Shown: positions 22,911 through 35,600 of the stretch, piece after piece | Layout: every line of letters starts with the position of its first letter | How positions within the stretch are numbered: position 1 is the stretch's first letter | Source of the DNA: Anadara kagoshimensis | Taxonomy: Eukaryota > Mollusca > Bivalvia > Arcoida > Arcidae | Length of the DNA stretch: 64,000 nucleotides | Direction of reading: 5' to 3' | Assembly: GCA_021292105.1 (NCBI GenBank) | Contig: CM037870.1 | Span: forward strand, 60,848,167-60,912,166 | The notes under the pieces: model-generated | The model's database searches: none | Told to the model about the DNA's origin: nothing | The model's input: only the letters and a program-made list of their open reading frames with translations | Made by a program: the position numbers and the translations under genes

Positions 22911-23534
22911 AGTAAATACATGGTCATTGACGGTGAATAAAGGTCGTGTTTGGTGAGGGTGAGAAAACGTGTAGAAAGCGAGGCTCTGCCGATCTTTCTA
23001 CACGTTTTCGCCCCCGAGCCAAATACGACCTTTATTCACCGTCAATGACTATGTATTTACTTTATCCTGCAACATTATAATTGTAACTGCGTGTTATCCA
23101 TCTGTTTGACTTGTTTGTTTACACTCCAAGCGCAAGGGTACAAATGGTTTTACGTGACCTCACGCTACCCCATCACACCCGTACTTGTCATTTTCGCTCA
23201 GTCCGACGTTCAAGCACATGTAGTTCTCAATTATTTATTTTTAAATCATATTTATATAACTACGTGTATTTTTTTTAAAAAATCAATCTTTTTTTTTTAA
23301 ATAAAATATTAAAATTTATGAATTTATTGATCATGTTTATTATACTGTGTTTTGTTTACATTGAGAATGGGGTTCATTTGGGTCAAAGGTTACGTCAAAT
23401 GTTGAATGGAAAAAGTAGTGCCGTAACTGTGTATCACAGTTAGCGCGTGGCTTTATTGGGTCAGTGACCGAATAAAGATAAGGTTTATTCGGCAGGATTT
23501 ATGATGTCAATGTACACGTTAGTTGCAGGATAAA
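22911..23534 (+). mobile_element. Foldback transposon, copy 2
   Basis: Has the same hairpin (22911-23062), the same inverted 13-mers and the same outer ends as 11242-12068. About 200 bp of the body, from after CTCAATTATTT to TTTTTAAATCATATTTATAT, are missing. Remaining identity is high, so the two copies are relatively young. Confidence 0.85.
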
Positions 23535-23535
23535 C

Positions 23536-24240
23536 ATTATTTCTAGACAGTTTAATGGTTGAACGATGCTGTGTTTTGTTAATGATTTCATGTTAGGTTT
23601 GACTTTAATTAATTTACAATATTTATCATGATTTATATATTGGCATTACCAAGAATTACATATAATACTCTAATAATGATTGTATGATATATTATTTATT
23701 GACAACGTTAATATTATGTATTGTGTTCCAAAATAGGTTATGTTTTTACGTTACATATGTATAATTGTATTAAATATGCTTGTATCACAGTTTACCCCAT
23801 TGCAATGAATGGAAGTCAACTCTAAACAAGAGGTGGCTTTCTGTGTAACTAACTTCGATTCATTGATAAAAAGGTGACCAATAGAAACATTGGAATGGAG
23901 CTGATAATTCCAATTGTTGGTTCGAAAAGGAGATAGCATAATATAAAATTGTGGATGGTTTTGCCCTTAAAGTACATTAGCTCCAGGCATCCTAATATAA
24001 TGGAGAAGAATTGGCAAATAAAACTCTCGAACAAAAAACTAAAACTTACAGGTGTCTGTAATTCAAATGAAAATTACCTTTTCATTTACAAAACCAGCTT
24101 TGGAGAGATCATCACTTTGTTGTGCCGACTTTACTCATAGAGCGAGTGGATAAATGTTTTGATTGGCAATGCCTGGATGTAATTGCATATTACAGGGTAT
24201 TGTTGTCTTTGGATTAGATAATGTTTATTCGATTAATTTA
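23536..24240 (+). repeat. Decayed local duplication, unit 2
   Basis: The partner of 22200-22905, with landmarks TTGGCATTACCAAGAATTAC, ATACTCTAATAATGATTGTA and TTTTGATTGGCAATGCCTGG. Divergence is considerable. Confidence 0.55.
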
Positions 24241-24394
24241 AATTTTATTAAACAGATTATTTAATCAGTTAAAAAGGTGCTTTGGTTAGACGGGTTTTCA
24301 CTTTTTAAGTACCGATTGATTTATTTTATTGTATGCATTTAGGCTATGTTAATACTCGGTATATATCTAGTTGTTCATTGTTTATTGCTTTTGT

Positions 24395-24690
24395 TTATGT
24401 TATGTTTATATACAAAACCATCATGTGCCTTTTGCTAATTGCTACAAACAAAAAACAACTCAACATTGTAATTCATTGGCATAAATTTAAATAAAATCAA
24501 TTAAGTTTTCTTTTCTGTAAGAAAAAAAATTGATCTTTTTTCCGTTGAAGCTATTTTAGGTGTTTAAGCCACCAGTTGGATATATCATGTTGATATACAA
24601 TACCATGGTGTGTTTTTTGCTTGCTGCAAATTAAAGAAAATCAACTCACCATTGTAATTCATTGAAATAAATTTTAATAAAACCAATTCC
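24395..24690 (+). repeat. Tandem duplication of about 185 bp
   Basis: Two units share ATACAAAACCATCATGTGCC / ATACAATACCATGGTGTGTT, then AACTCAACATTGTAATTCAT / AACTCACCATTGTAATTCAT, then the AATAAAATCAATT end. Confidence 0.7.
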
Positions 24691-25689
24691 TTTGTTTGTG
24701 AAGTTTGTTTTATTTTGTTTCCTTTTTGACAAATACATTTAAAACATTTTCCATTATCACAAGATCACGATGACCATTTCAGACCTCATTATCCAAGTTA
24801 TCTGAACTGCGCTTGCGGATTACTTCATCGGACACCAGATATATGGCACAATATTATTATAACGGTGTCCAGTTATGTGGTTCGTGTACTTCTGTTGGTT
24901 TCTAACCAATCCGCAAGTGTACAATTAAACCAGTATGGTACACGACATTGTGGTTAGTTAAGGACTGCACAAAATAGTTTGCTTGCTGAAAAACCGAACT
25001 TGAAAACTGTCCGACGCTATAATCTGACCGAGTAAGTTGTGAAATTCGCAATAAATTATAGTGCATCGGTATCTTTTTCTTGCGAATGTTCTCAGGAAAT
25101 AACGGGCTTGTGCAATAATTTTAAAAAGTTGTTATATCAACCAATAAATAATAATATAATGATCACGTTAAATTAGTGCTGATTTTATTTTTAAAATTTA
25201 TTTATTGCTTTTTCATTTCAAAAAATAATATCGAGGGTAATATTAAAAGTTATATAGCCAGTAACCTCTTTTAATTTAATCCAAGGCAGTCTAAGGTAAA
25301 ACCTGTATGCTAAATAATCAGTTTTAATGTCATTAGTACGTACCGAGTGGCCTTTATACTGCTTATATAATAACTTGCATGGTTAAGGAATGTCTACATG
25401 CTAACTATCAGATTCATTAATATATAATGGCTATTTGATAGTGACCGACCTTGAAAAACATTCCCGATAAAACCGGATATTTCAAACTTTTAAGATTGTA
25501 TTCATGTAGAGTGAACATCGTTATAATGTCATCTCACGTGCCGCCATGCTATTTTGAAGTCCCAATATATATATGTATATAATTTCTTCTTTGGAAGTAC
25601 CCCTGGCTTTATAGCCAAACCCTTTTATAACTCTGAAATATGATTGAATAAATGTCAGCATTGTATCGAAGTTTAACAGCAGTTATTTT

Positions 25690-25890
25690 TAGTAAACTTT
25701 ACCGGATACCCTCTCATCGCCTAGGTTTCATCTATCTCGGAACAAATCCTAGCAAGTTGCCTTGCCGAAAAGTTGATGGTATTCTCCAGTTTCCCCACTT
25801 CACCATAAAAAACTGACCTCTGGTTGGTCAATGTTGTTGAAATAATTCTTGATTGAGGAGTAAACCATGGTTACCCCACACCATTCTTTA
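25690..25890 (+). mobile_element. SINE family A
   Basis: Degraded B box (CATCGCCTAGGTTTCATC), body AACAAATCCTAGCAAGTTGC, and tail AATTCTTGATTGAGGAGTAA, then ACCATGGTTACCCCAC. Confidence 0.65.
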
Positions 25891-26009
25891 AATATTTGTG
25901 TGCATGTATTGTCTTATCAGGTTTCTTATCAGTATTGTGTTAAGACGGACATTCGCCATTTTGTTCTGTACATTCATATTGGATTTATATCTGAATATGG
26001 TAAGACATG

Positions 26010-26320
26010 TACAAAGAGTGGAATGGATTAAGGATTATTCACGTACCAGTCAAGATTCATTAATTTATATCGAGACGGTCAGTTCTAAAATGGTAGAGTT
26101 TAATAATGGAATTTAACATCCTAGCCAAGCTTCCTTCACCTAAATACCGAGACGTTAATTAAAAAAATCAAGTCAGCCAGACTTGAAATGATGGTGTGAA
26201 ATAATGGAGTTTTAACCCACCTCGTCAACATTCTTTCACTTATATCGATGTGGTCATTTCTGGGTTGGTGGACTATATATATATTTGTACATACAGAAAA
26301 CCACATACTGACAAACTTCT
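26010..26320 (-). mobile_element. SINE family A, reverse tail fragments
   Basis: On the reverse strand, two or three 3'-half fragments carry the ATCGAGACGGTCAGTTCT-type segment (plus-strand view) and tail sequence such as GGAGTTTTAACCCACCTCG. Confidence 0.5.
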
Positions 26321-26622
26321 GATGATACATTTGTATGTTATTGATAATAATTCATTACTCCTTTGCTTTATGTATTTTGGTTGATCAGAACTTTTCTGTT
26401 ATTTTTGCATGAAAAACTTGATTCACAGTGCCGTCATGTTGTGATCTATGAAGCACAGAGACATATGAATTTCTACCTGCTATTTTAACTTGTTACGGCT
26501 TATTTAAATTGTTGATTTGCTGTTTAATGTAAATTGAATTATAAGAAATTGAAATATATTTGTTATGGGGAAATGAAAGAATTGGACATGATATTTTTAT
26601 TTTAAAATTTTGCTTTTTCTAG

Positions 26623-29600
26623 ATCATATTTATACTCTTCCTAGTGCTACAAAAGTACTCGGTATCTCAAGTGAAGTTTGTGAGGCAACAAGACATCCAG
26701 ATGTCCGCCATTTTGATGTAAGAATACCTGTTACAGAGGTACCAGATAAAGTAACTCACTATATATGTCAGATATTTAAGGTTGGTATGTTTACATATTT
26801 AATTCTTGATTTTTTCATTATTAATATGCATTGCAAATTTCATAGCAAACTATAAGGTCAGTTTTTCAAATCTTTTTTTTGTTAACTTAACCAAATTGTT
26901 AATGAAAATTCAAATGCTATTCAAATTAACTTGAAAAAATTTACATAAAAATGCTATTTAAGTCACTTCTCTTTAATAATAACAATTGTGTACATTACTT
27001 TTGAACAGTTTTCAGAAATATTACCCGAAACACAAAATACGAACTTTGGAAAACCAAATGATAAAGCAAACGGTGCTTTTGTCGTATACCATTTTTTAAA
27101 AAATAATCATAAAATACATTCAAAAACTGGAATACAATTTTTTGATTGTATTTTATGATTAAATTCAAAAATTTGTATCAGGTACTTTGAACAAATCAAC
27201 ACCGATGGTGATATCCAATAAACGGAGATGATCAGATTTTCTATATAAAGATCAGGGGTAAATCTGCCTTTAAGACTTTTAAATCTGTCATTTTGACGAA
27301 ATATATATATATTTCGCATCAAAATATTTCATTTTATTGTATTGTGTTCGTTCCTTATTTCTCTTGCCGAATACCGGATATTTACCTATGCTATTTGATC
27401 TTTATCTCACATTTCACGTTCATCCAAATCTTTATAAAATCCACAATTTCAGGTTCCAGATGACGAGACGTATCATGCTGTAGCGTTTGAACCGTTAATT
27501 GGAGAAAACAACATGGTTCACCATATGATACTTTTTGCCTGTGATTTTGAACCCAATAGTCTGGTAACTATACGTGTTTATATATCAAGCAAGGCTCATT
27601 TCTTCAAAGTCAAATCATGATGAAATGTGTCATATAAGCTTTCTTCCATGAACATCTGAGGTAGGTTGTATAACAAAGCAAGTATGGTTCTAATGCTCAT
27701 ATTTGTTTAATACATTAATTCGCCAAAATCTGTTATTTGCATATTTTTAAATGCTTAAGAATTGTTTGTTGAACAGGTCAGAAGTGATAAGATGTCATCA
27801 AACTGGAAACTTTGTTTTGTCATGGTTGTCATGTGTAATAATCACTAATCACAGAACCCAGATGGTTACCTCAAATTTCAGAAACAAATTGAAATGTAAA
27901 TATTCCACTGTACATAGCGAAACAAATGCAAATGTGCTGATATTCTTAAAACGGGTTTAGTTGTTTCCAATTGGGATTCTCGTGTTTACTCCAAATCAAA
28001 TATATACAAGTCTTTCTCTTATAAATCACATTATTCCCTTATGTTACAGGATCCTCATGAATGTACTAGTGCCGACAATATGTGTCGGTCATGGCTTACA
28101 CAGGTGTCAATAGGGGTCAAAAGTCAGATATGTACGGCTAAAGACGCGGGTGTGCGATTTGGCAAGAATTCACACAGATATATGGCTTTACAAATACACT
28201 GGAACAACGAAAAAAGATTCAGCAACATAACAGGTATATAGCTTCCAACAACATATTAAGCCGATAAAAATATAGAGAACATTACAAAGAGTGTCAAATT
28301 TAAAAAAATACACATGCTATGCACATTAAGTATATACATATTTTGCTGTATTGCTGTGATTATCGATGGATGGATAATTGTTGTTATTTTTCCTTATATC
28401 GATGCGGTCAGTTCAGGTGTAGTTCGAGTAAAACTGTAATTATAGACCTACTGTAAGTTCGAGTAAAACTGTAATTATAGACCTACTGTAAGTAAACTGA
28501 CAAACTTACACCAAGTTCAGCTCAAGTGGGATTCGAACAGAGGAAATACATTGTGTATTGATGTTATACTAAATAAGACTCATCTTTATTTCCCAATATG
28601 GTTACAATTAAATGCGCTCGTAGTGTCCATCAAGTACAACGCACACATTATTGGATACAATCATCTGAGCGGGTAGTATCCATCAAGTACAACGGACAAA
28701 TTATTGGATACAATCATCCGATTGGAACTTTGAAACTTTTATTTTACAGATGATTCGGGAATAAGAATATTTTACACAAAACATCTGAGACATTACGACG
28801 TGGGGAATGTTCAGATTGGCCAGAATGACCTAGAAATTCCACCAATAAGCGTTAATGTTACACAACAAGGCGGTTGTAGTGAAACCTGTACCGGCCTTAT
28901 GTTGCCACACCCTATATACCTTACCAGAACACATATACACATGCATAACCTCGGTAAGTCTACACTTTCTAGATTTCAAGTAAACTAAAATTAAGTTTAT
29001 TTATCAATGGTATATAAAGTCACATATGGATAAAGTTTCTCATCGACTTAACACCCATTCTCAGTAATAAGGCCCAATTCACTATTTCAAGATGATGAAA
29101 AATAAAAGTCTTACAAGCAATGAACTTCTGGTATTTTCAGAGACTAGACATATCAGAAGATTCAGAAACAACAAAATTATTAACACCAATTGATTATTTT
29201 GGTTGTAATTTCACTTTATTGTTGCATACATACCATTTGTATTTAAATGAGTTGATATTTACGTGACTGTAGTTAAAGTTTATCACATTCTTACCAGGTA
29301 GTAGTATTTATATGTTTATTATGCTTGAACATTAGGTTACATTGTTATTAATTTAAAAATGTGCCTTGAGACCACTTCGGCATATCGAAATGATAATGAC
29401 GATGTCTGTAGTCTACAGAAATTAAAGTATTTTTACGCAAAAATACAATAAATTTATTTCTGTATTCTCAAGTTGGTAACAGAAACAAAATTTCAAACAG
29501 GTAGTCATTAATTAACACTCAAATCAAAAATGCAAATATGCCTTGATGAAATTGATAACCAAAAGAACTGTACAAAACTTAATATCTTCAAGATAATTTT

Positions 29601-32600
29601 CACTTAAGTAAACAGTGTATTTGGTAACGTATGTAGCTGACTTTGAGTAAATATAAATACAGCTAAATTATATTATATTACAAATTATTAACTCTTGTTT
29701 AACATAATAAAATTGTAAAACTTATCAATAGAACACATGATATTGGTATATATGTTCACTTTTCTAGCGAAATGGCAAAAACTATTTATCGGTAACGTAT
29801 GTAACAGTTTAGCCGATAATAAGATTATGTACATGGTATCGTTTACAATGAAGTCTTCAATTTCTTTATTAAAACAACAAGAGATATAAAGCCTTTAAAA
29901 TTATCAATTATCACGATGTAAATGTTCACTTTTCTAGCCACAAAAAAGTAACGTATGTAACTGTTTAGTCACGTATGTAACAATTACATACTGGGGTTTA
30001 AAACTTCTTCACTCAGTGACATGTCCTCCTTTAAAGAAATTCAATAAAATATACCCGAGTTACATTATAAAAAACAAGGCTAATGAAATGAGAAAGTCTT
30101 AATTGCTGATTAAAATGCAATATCTTTAAAGGAACCACTGTCTGTATTTTTCTCTCCAGCAGTACTTTTCATATTTAGTTTTTAAACCTGAAATCTGGAC
30201 TTATCCTTTATTTCTAACAACTTTTTTACTCCACCCGATTGGTTATACTGTTTCTAAATTCAGGATAGACTGAAAAATCTTAAATGCTATGTGCCTTTTA
30301 CAAACATTTACTGTCTATACCAGTCAATTAATTTAAAGTCGATCTCTTTTTCTTCTAATTATTTTTTAATCAATCATGTGACTTAAAATGTCTCTCATAC
30401 CGATCCATGCCAATTTTATAATCCCAAAGCAGAGAACAAACGTTGAAAATTTGCAAAAAAAAGTTAAACACACGAACTTTCACCAGGAAAGTGAGAACAA
30501 ATCAACAATGTCCATTGTATTTTGGTATTAGTAATCAAGCAGTTTGCTTCGTTTTATAAAGTCCACGTGGGTGCCATAGTTGAGGTACAAGTCCCAATAT
30601 GAAGCAGAACATGAAGGATCAGTTGTATCTTTTATTTCAATATCCTTAAGATAGATGACATTCACCAAAGCCTTCGAATTTAGAATTTTAAAATCCTATA
30701 CCAGACATCATGTATCTGTATATATGTGGAATTAAATGGTTTTGTTACAGTCATCCTTCAAATTAAAAACGGTTTTACATAAATTCTGCTGCAATATGAA
30801 TTAAATCAGCCAGCAATGATGCACAGTTTAGGCCCATTACTGATTATTGTTGGAAAATTATATTGCTAAACATAACATGTATATGGTGTATTTCAAAATC
30901 ACTCATATTTTGTTGTTGATTTTATCACTATACATGTATTTAATATTTGTCAATAAGGTGTTACAAAGAAGAACTTTTTCTTGCTGAGCTTCGCTTGTTG
31001 GGTGTCAAGTCAATAATGGATACAATACTTTCTGTTTGCTTTTATAATGTTAACTTCTCATTTGAAAATGTAACTCTTTTATCCTTTCTAATATGAAAGT
31101 TTTCTATCTGAAATTTCTTTTTCATGATTTATCTTTAAAAATTTTAACGTCTTTAGATACATTACATTAAGCTTCCCTCTTAACTTCTTGTCAGAACTTG
31201 TATAGTTTTTACCCCTAGTTTAAATAGAAGGTAACCTAAAACTAAGAAAAGTATGACCACTGTTGTTAATGACGCAACAGGGACTGGTTCCAAAGAGACA
31301 TAACTACTATCTGAAACATCCTTGGCGGCTATCTGTTCTGGAAGTTCATGTGTTTAACTTAACTTGTCAGTTTCAAAGTTTTCACTTTGCTTCTGGATTT
31401 GTGATTCGGACACATGGAATAGTAGGTTTGTTTTTTCAGTTTAATTCTTAGTTTCTCTTCAATTTAGAACTCCGATCATATCGCATTTTCTTTATCTCTG
31501 TAATTTGACTGAATTTCAAAACATGATTCATCCATCATGGAACATTAGACAGCAACCGTGTTTGCAATTCAGACCCAATACTTACGTTACCTGGGGGTCT
31601 GCAGATATATGGATGTATGTTGACCACCCATTTGACCATTGAAGTTTTGTTTTACGCTGCATTTACACTTTCATGATCAGAATTTATGAAATTGCAGGTA
31701 TTTGATTTGTATGTATAACAAATATTAAAATGAACAATGTTGTATTCAAATATATGAGAAAATTATCCAAATAAATTAGACCAGTGACATCTATCGTTTC
31801 AAAATCCAATTTTAAGTTGAAAATTGTTTAATTTTTCTACACATAACTAAACTAGAAACTTTAAGTTTTTGTTTATTGTTGTATCTAATGACAGTTTGCT
31901 TAACTATTTCATTGTAATTGAAATGAAAGTACTGATACATACGTTACTTGTGTTAATTACATACGTTACCTATAGTAACGTATATATCATTTTTTGGAAA
32001 ATGAATTCCAGACTATGGATCAAGGGTAGACATACCATCATGGGTTTGATGGAAATGACAAGGTTTATTATCTATATAGTCAGATGTATTATTTCAAATT
32101 GAAATTTTTGAATGGATTCTTGCCATCCAAAGAGGTCACCTTCGACTGTTTCACTTTTGCTTAAGAATTTTTATTTTAACAACAATCGATGTGGTTAAAA
32201 CTTCACATGCACACTTCTATAATTTAAATCTAGAACTATACAAATTATAGTGGTCACTTGACGTGATTTAGGTGTATTTTCAAATGATGTTATCACGTAT
32301 GTATCGGTAACGTATGTATTTTTTTCAACTGTTACAATATGTGGTTTAAATAATAGGAACTTGTGCGGAATAAAGATGATATATTTTAAATATTATATCA
32401 AAGTACTTCGTTTGACAATATTAATTTTGACTTGGATAAAATATTTAACCATATGAATGACGTAACGTAAGTATTGATGAAAATAAAACCTTCCATTCAA
32501 TTTTGTGCCATGCTTGTTCAGGCCCAATAGCGACTGTTAAGTTGAAAATTTTATTGTTCCGTTAAGTATGCGTAAGATAAGCTTCAATTTGCCCACGTCA

Positions 32601-35600
32601 GTGGTAAGTATGACATTAATATATGATAACCATAGAGACAGTTTTATATGTAGTAACGTTTGTATCCGACAGCTGGTAACACATCTTTATTTGGCACCAG
32701 ATTTTACCAATAGCTTGCATTGTCATCAGAAACCAGTTTTAGATATGACAACAATGCAGCATTAACAAAAGCAATTCTTTAAATTTTTGTTACTTTCCAA
32801 ATATTGAAGATCTGGCGATTTAAAACATGAAAACCTTACCCGGTAACAGTAACGTTTGTATCATTTTGAAGGTTTATGAGATTGGAAAATAATCAAATAC
32901 ATGGATTAACTAGAAAACTGTGATTGATAATTGTAGATATAATGTGTAGTTTCTGTTGGTACATTTATTCTTTGGTCTTTTCCAAAGCAAATTCATTATA
33001 CTGTAATATAACACTATTTGGGCCTTATTACTGAGAATGGGTGTTAAGCCGTTTCGTTATGCTAATCAACTATGCTTCATTAGGAGGTGCACAGTGTCTG
33101 AGTGGTCAAGGCGTACTCAAACCCAAGTCGTCTCGTCACTGACGGTTCAACACGGCTCCATGTATATCTGCGGCATGGTCGAGCGCGAGTGTACGTACTA
33201 GTTAGCACTTGACGCCAAAAGGCCACAATACGTGCGCACTAGTACAAAGCATATTAGAAATACTTCACAAAACTGCATACACTTGTTTAAATTTATCCTT
33301 GATATTAAAAAAAAATGTTCCTTCTCGAATAGTTGAAATGGTTTCATATAAGGCGTAAAACAATATTCATCCAACCATATAATGTTCTATGCAAACCATA
33401 TCCAATACTTTCAGGTGCTCGTGGTGCTTTAGAAATATACAGAAATGGCAAACTGATTAAAGTGGTAGCACAAGATGATGTCTATGCTTATGATCCATCA
33501 CCAGTCCATATCCATGATGTCCCAGTAGAGGTACAGCCAGGTAACTGTATCATTTGGGAACTGATAACTATCTTATTTTTTATACGAGACCTGTTTGAAG
33601 ATACAAAGAGATTTAGAGTCCACCTGTTTGTTGAAGGAACGGATGTTGTAACTTCAATATAATTTTAATAGCAAACCGCTTACAAATAATTGTTAACGCA
33701 GGAATATTGCAACCCTTGGTTTACCAAGGCCCTTAAAATTGAATGATCATTATCACGCACCATATCGTGGATAAGTTTGATGCATCTGTATCCAAAATGA
33801 TTCCTTTGCTTTTCGTATTGTGATTTAAACATGGACAGGTATGCTTGTATTTGATTTATTGTTGTAATTATAAATATGGAAACGTTTCGATTATAGTTTT
33901 CGCAATTCTAAACTGAAATATATCAAAATTACTGTTAAATGACAGGTACTTAACAAAATGAATGCACAACAGCAAATCCCTTAGACAACAGTAAAGATAT
34001 ATTGCTCCATTTAATAGTGGATAATAACTTTCTTGGCTTAAGAAGAGTACATAACAAATTTATTAAATGATGCGTGTATTAATAAAGTTATAAAGTTTAC
34101 ACCAGAAATTCTCGTCGAAAACTATTCGAATACCTTGTTCAGTGCAAACGCAATGGGGTATAACGTGGCTCGCTGGCGATGCCCATTGTATTGCCATAAA
34201 TGTACTCTTCGGTGATTTAATTTTCCTGACTGCTAGACTAGTGCATGTGACATGAAATATACTAGTAGGTTACGGCTGAATAACATGTTTACAATCAGGA
34301 AACAGCCACAAAATAAACACATGTTGAGCTCACTAATAAAACTCCAAGTATTTGACAGGTATCAAAAAAGAAGACAATAAGATCTAGGTTGTGTATGTTT
34401 GCTTTGTGGGTTCAAATGTTATTTTATTTAAGTGTCACATATAAAAATTCAATTTAAGTCCACACTAAATAACTCATTTTGTGTTATTTATAGGTGATGA
34501 GGTTCGACTAACATGTGGGTTTGATACTCAAACAGGGATAAAGATGAGAAATAAAACTATTTATTGGGGAAAAGGTTCTGATGTATGTATGTTGTTAAAA
34601 TTTACTGAAATATTTATCAAATTCGTATAACTACTTCTACTACTACAGTCAAGCCTGTCTATAAAGGCAACCAAAAGGAACCAGTAAAAGTGGTCTTTAT
34701 GGGTATGTGGTCCTTATATAGAGGTTCAAATATTATGAATAAAGAGCAATTTGGGTGAAATTTTGTTGGCCTTGAAAAGCAGGTGGTCTTTATACAGAGG
34801 TGTTCTTTAAAGCAGGAATGACTGCACTGCTGCTATTATTACTGTAGTTGTTTGATACAAAATGTACTAATATTTAAACTATAATCAATATTAATTTACA
34901 CTTAATGTTTACCTGAGAACTTAACTATGGTAACATCTAACATTAAAGCTGGGCATGTTTATAAAGCTAACTATGGCATAAGCTGTTTATGTTTTTCTTT
35001 TAAGTTTGTTTTTCTCAAGTAACTATGTATTTCCTCTCCAAGCACGAGTAGTTCTTTCGAGTGTACAGATGATATGTTTATCAAAAAATTATATTTTCTA
35101 CTGCGATTTATTTATATTTATTTATTTATTTATTTATGTATTTATTTATATAATCTAGGCTGAAATGTGTTACGCCTTTATAACTTATTATCCAAAGGTA
35201 GAAGGATTTGATCAATGTATACAGTTCTCTAAGTATGATATGAACTGTCCAACAGAAGAAAGTAAGAATTTGGGGTTTTACTACATGTGGGATAATATAC
35301 AATCAATATGAGTGGAGTGGAATGATAAGGTTTTACTCCTTTCACTTATATCGAGACGATCAGTTCTCAAATATCGGAGAAAACTGGAGTGTCGAAAAAA
35401 CCACTGACTTTTGTCAATTCGGCAAGTAAACTGACAAAATATCTTTCAAACCTGGGTGTTGAGATCAGATATAGGATGAAATGGTGTATGTTTGACGTAA
35501 TCAAGATTATGTAAGAGCGTACATAAAAATGAACAAACTGACGTGTGAAACAGATGAGATGACGTACATAACAATGCACTAATTTGATTGTAATGGAATG

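Larger units (their letters stand above)
24720..26620. other. Upstream of the monooxygenase gene; first exon not resolved
   Basis: No sure exon. 25898-25999 encodes a hydrophobic stretch (about 34 codons, FAILFCTFILDLYL near its end) ending at a good donor (ATG|GTAAGA). It could be a signal-peptide exon, but its phase does not fit the next known exon directly. SINE material occupies 25690-25890 (+) and 26010-26320 (-). Confidence 0.4.
29047..33048. mobile_element. 4.0-kb DNA transposon with perfect 31-bp TIRs
   Basis: CTTAACACCCATTCTCAGTA (first 20 of 31 bases) at 29047-29077 is repeated as an exact inverted complement at 33018-33048. If the palindromic TTAA inside each end is the target duplication, the element itself starts CACCCATTCTCAG, as in piggyBac-like elements. 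Superfamily is inferred. No transposase-length frame exists inside, so the element is non-autonomous or decayed. The interior has repeated TAACGTATGTA motifs and two family C copies. It fills most of the intron between 28953 and 33415 of the monooxygenase gene. Confidence 0.85.

Noticed and set aside
25898-26116. 72-codon frame as a complete small gene
   Set aside because: Its second half is SINE sequence. Only the first 102 nt could be an exon, and the phase does not match the next exon.
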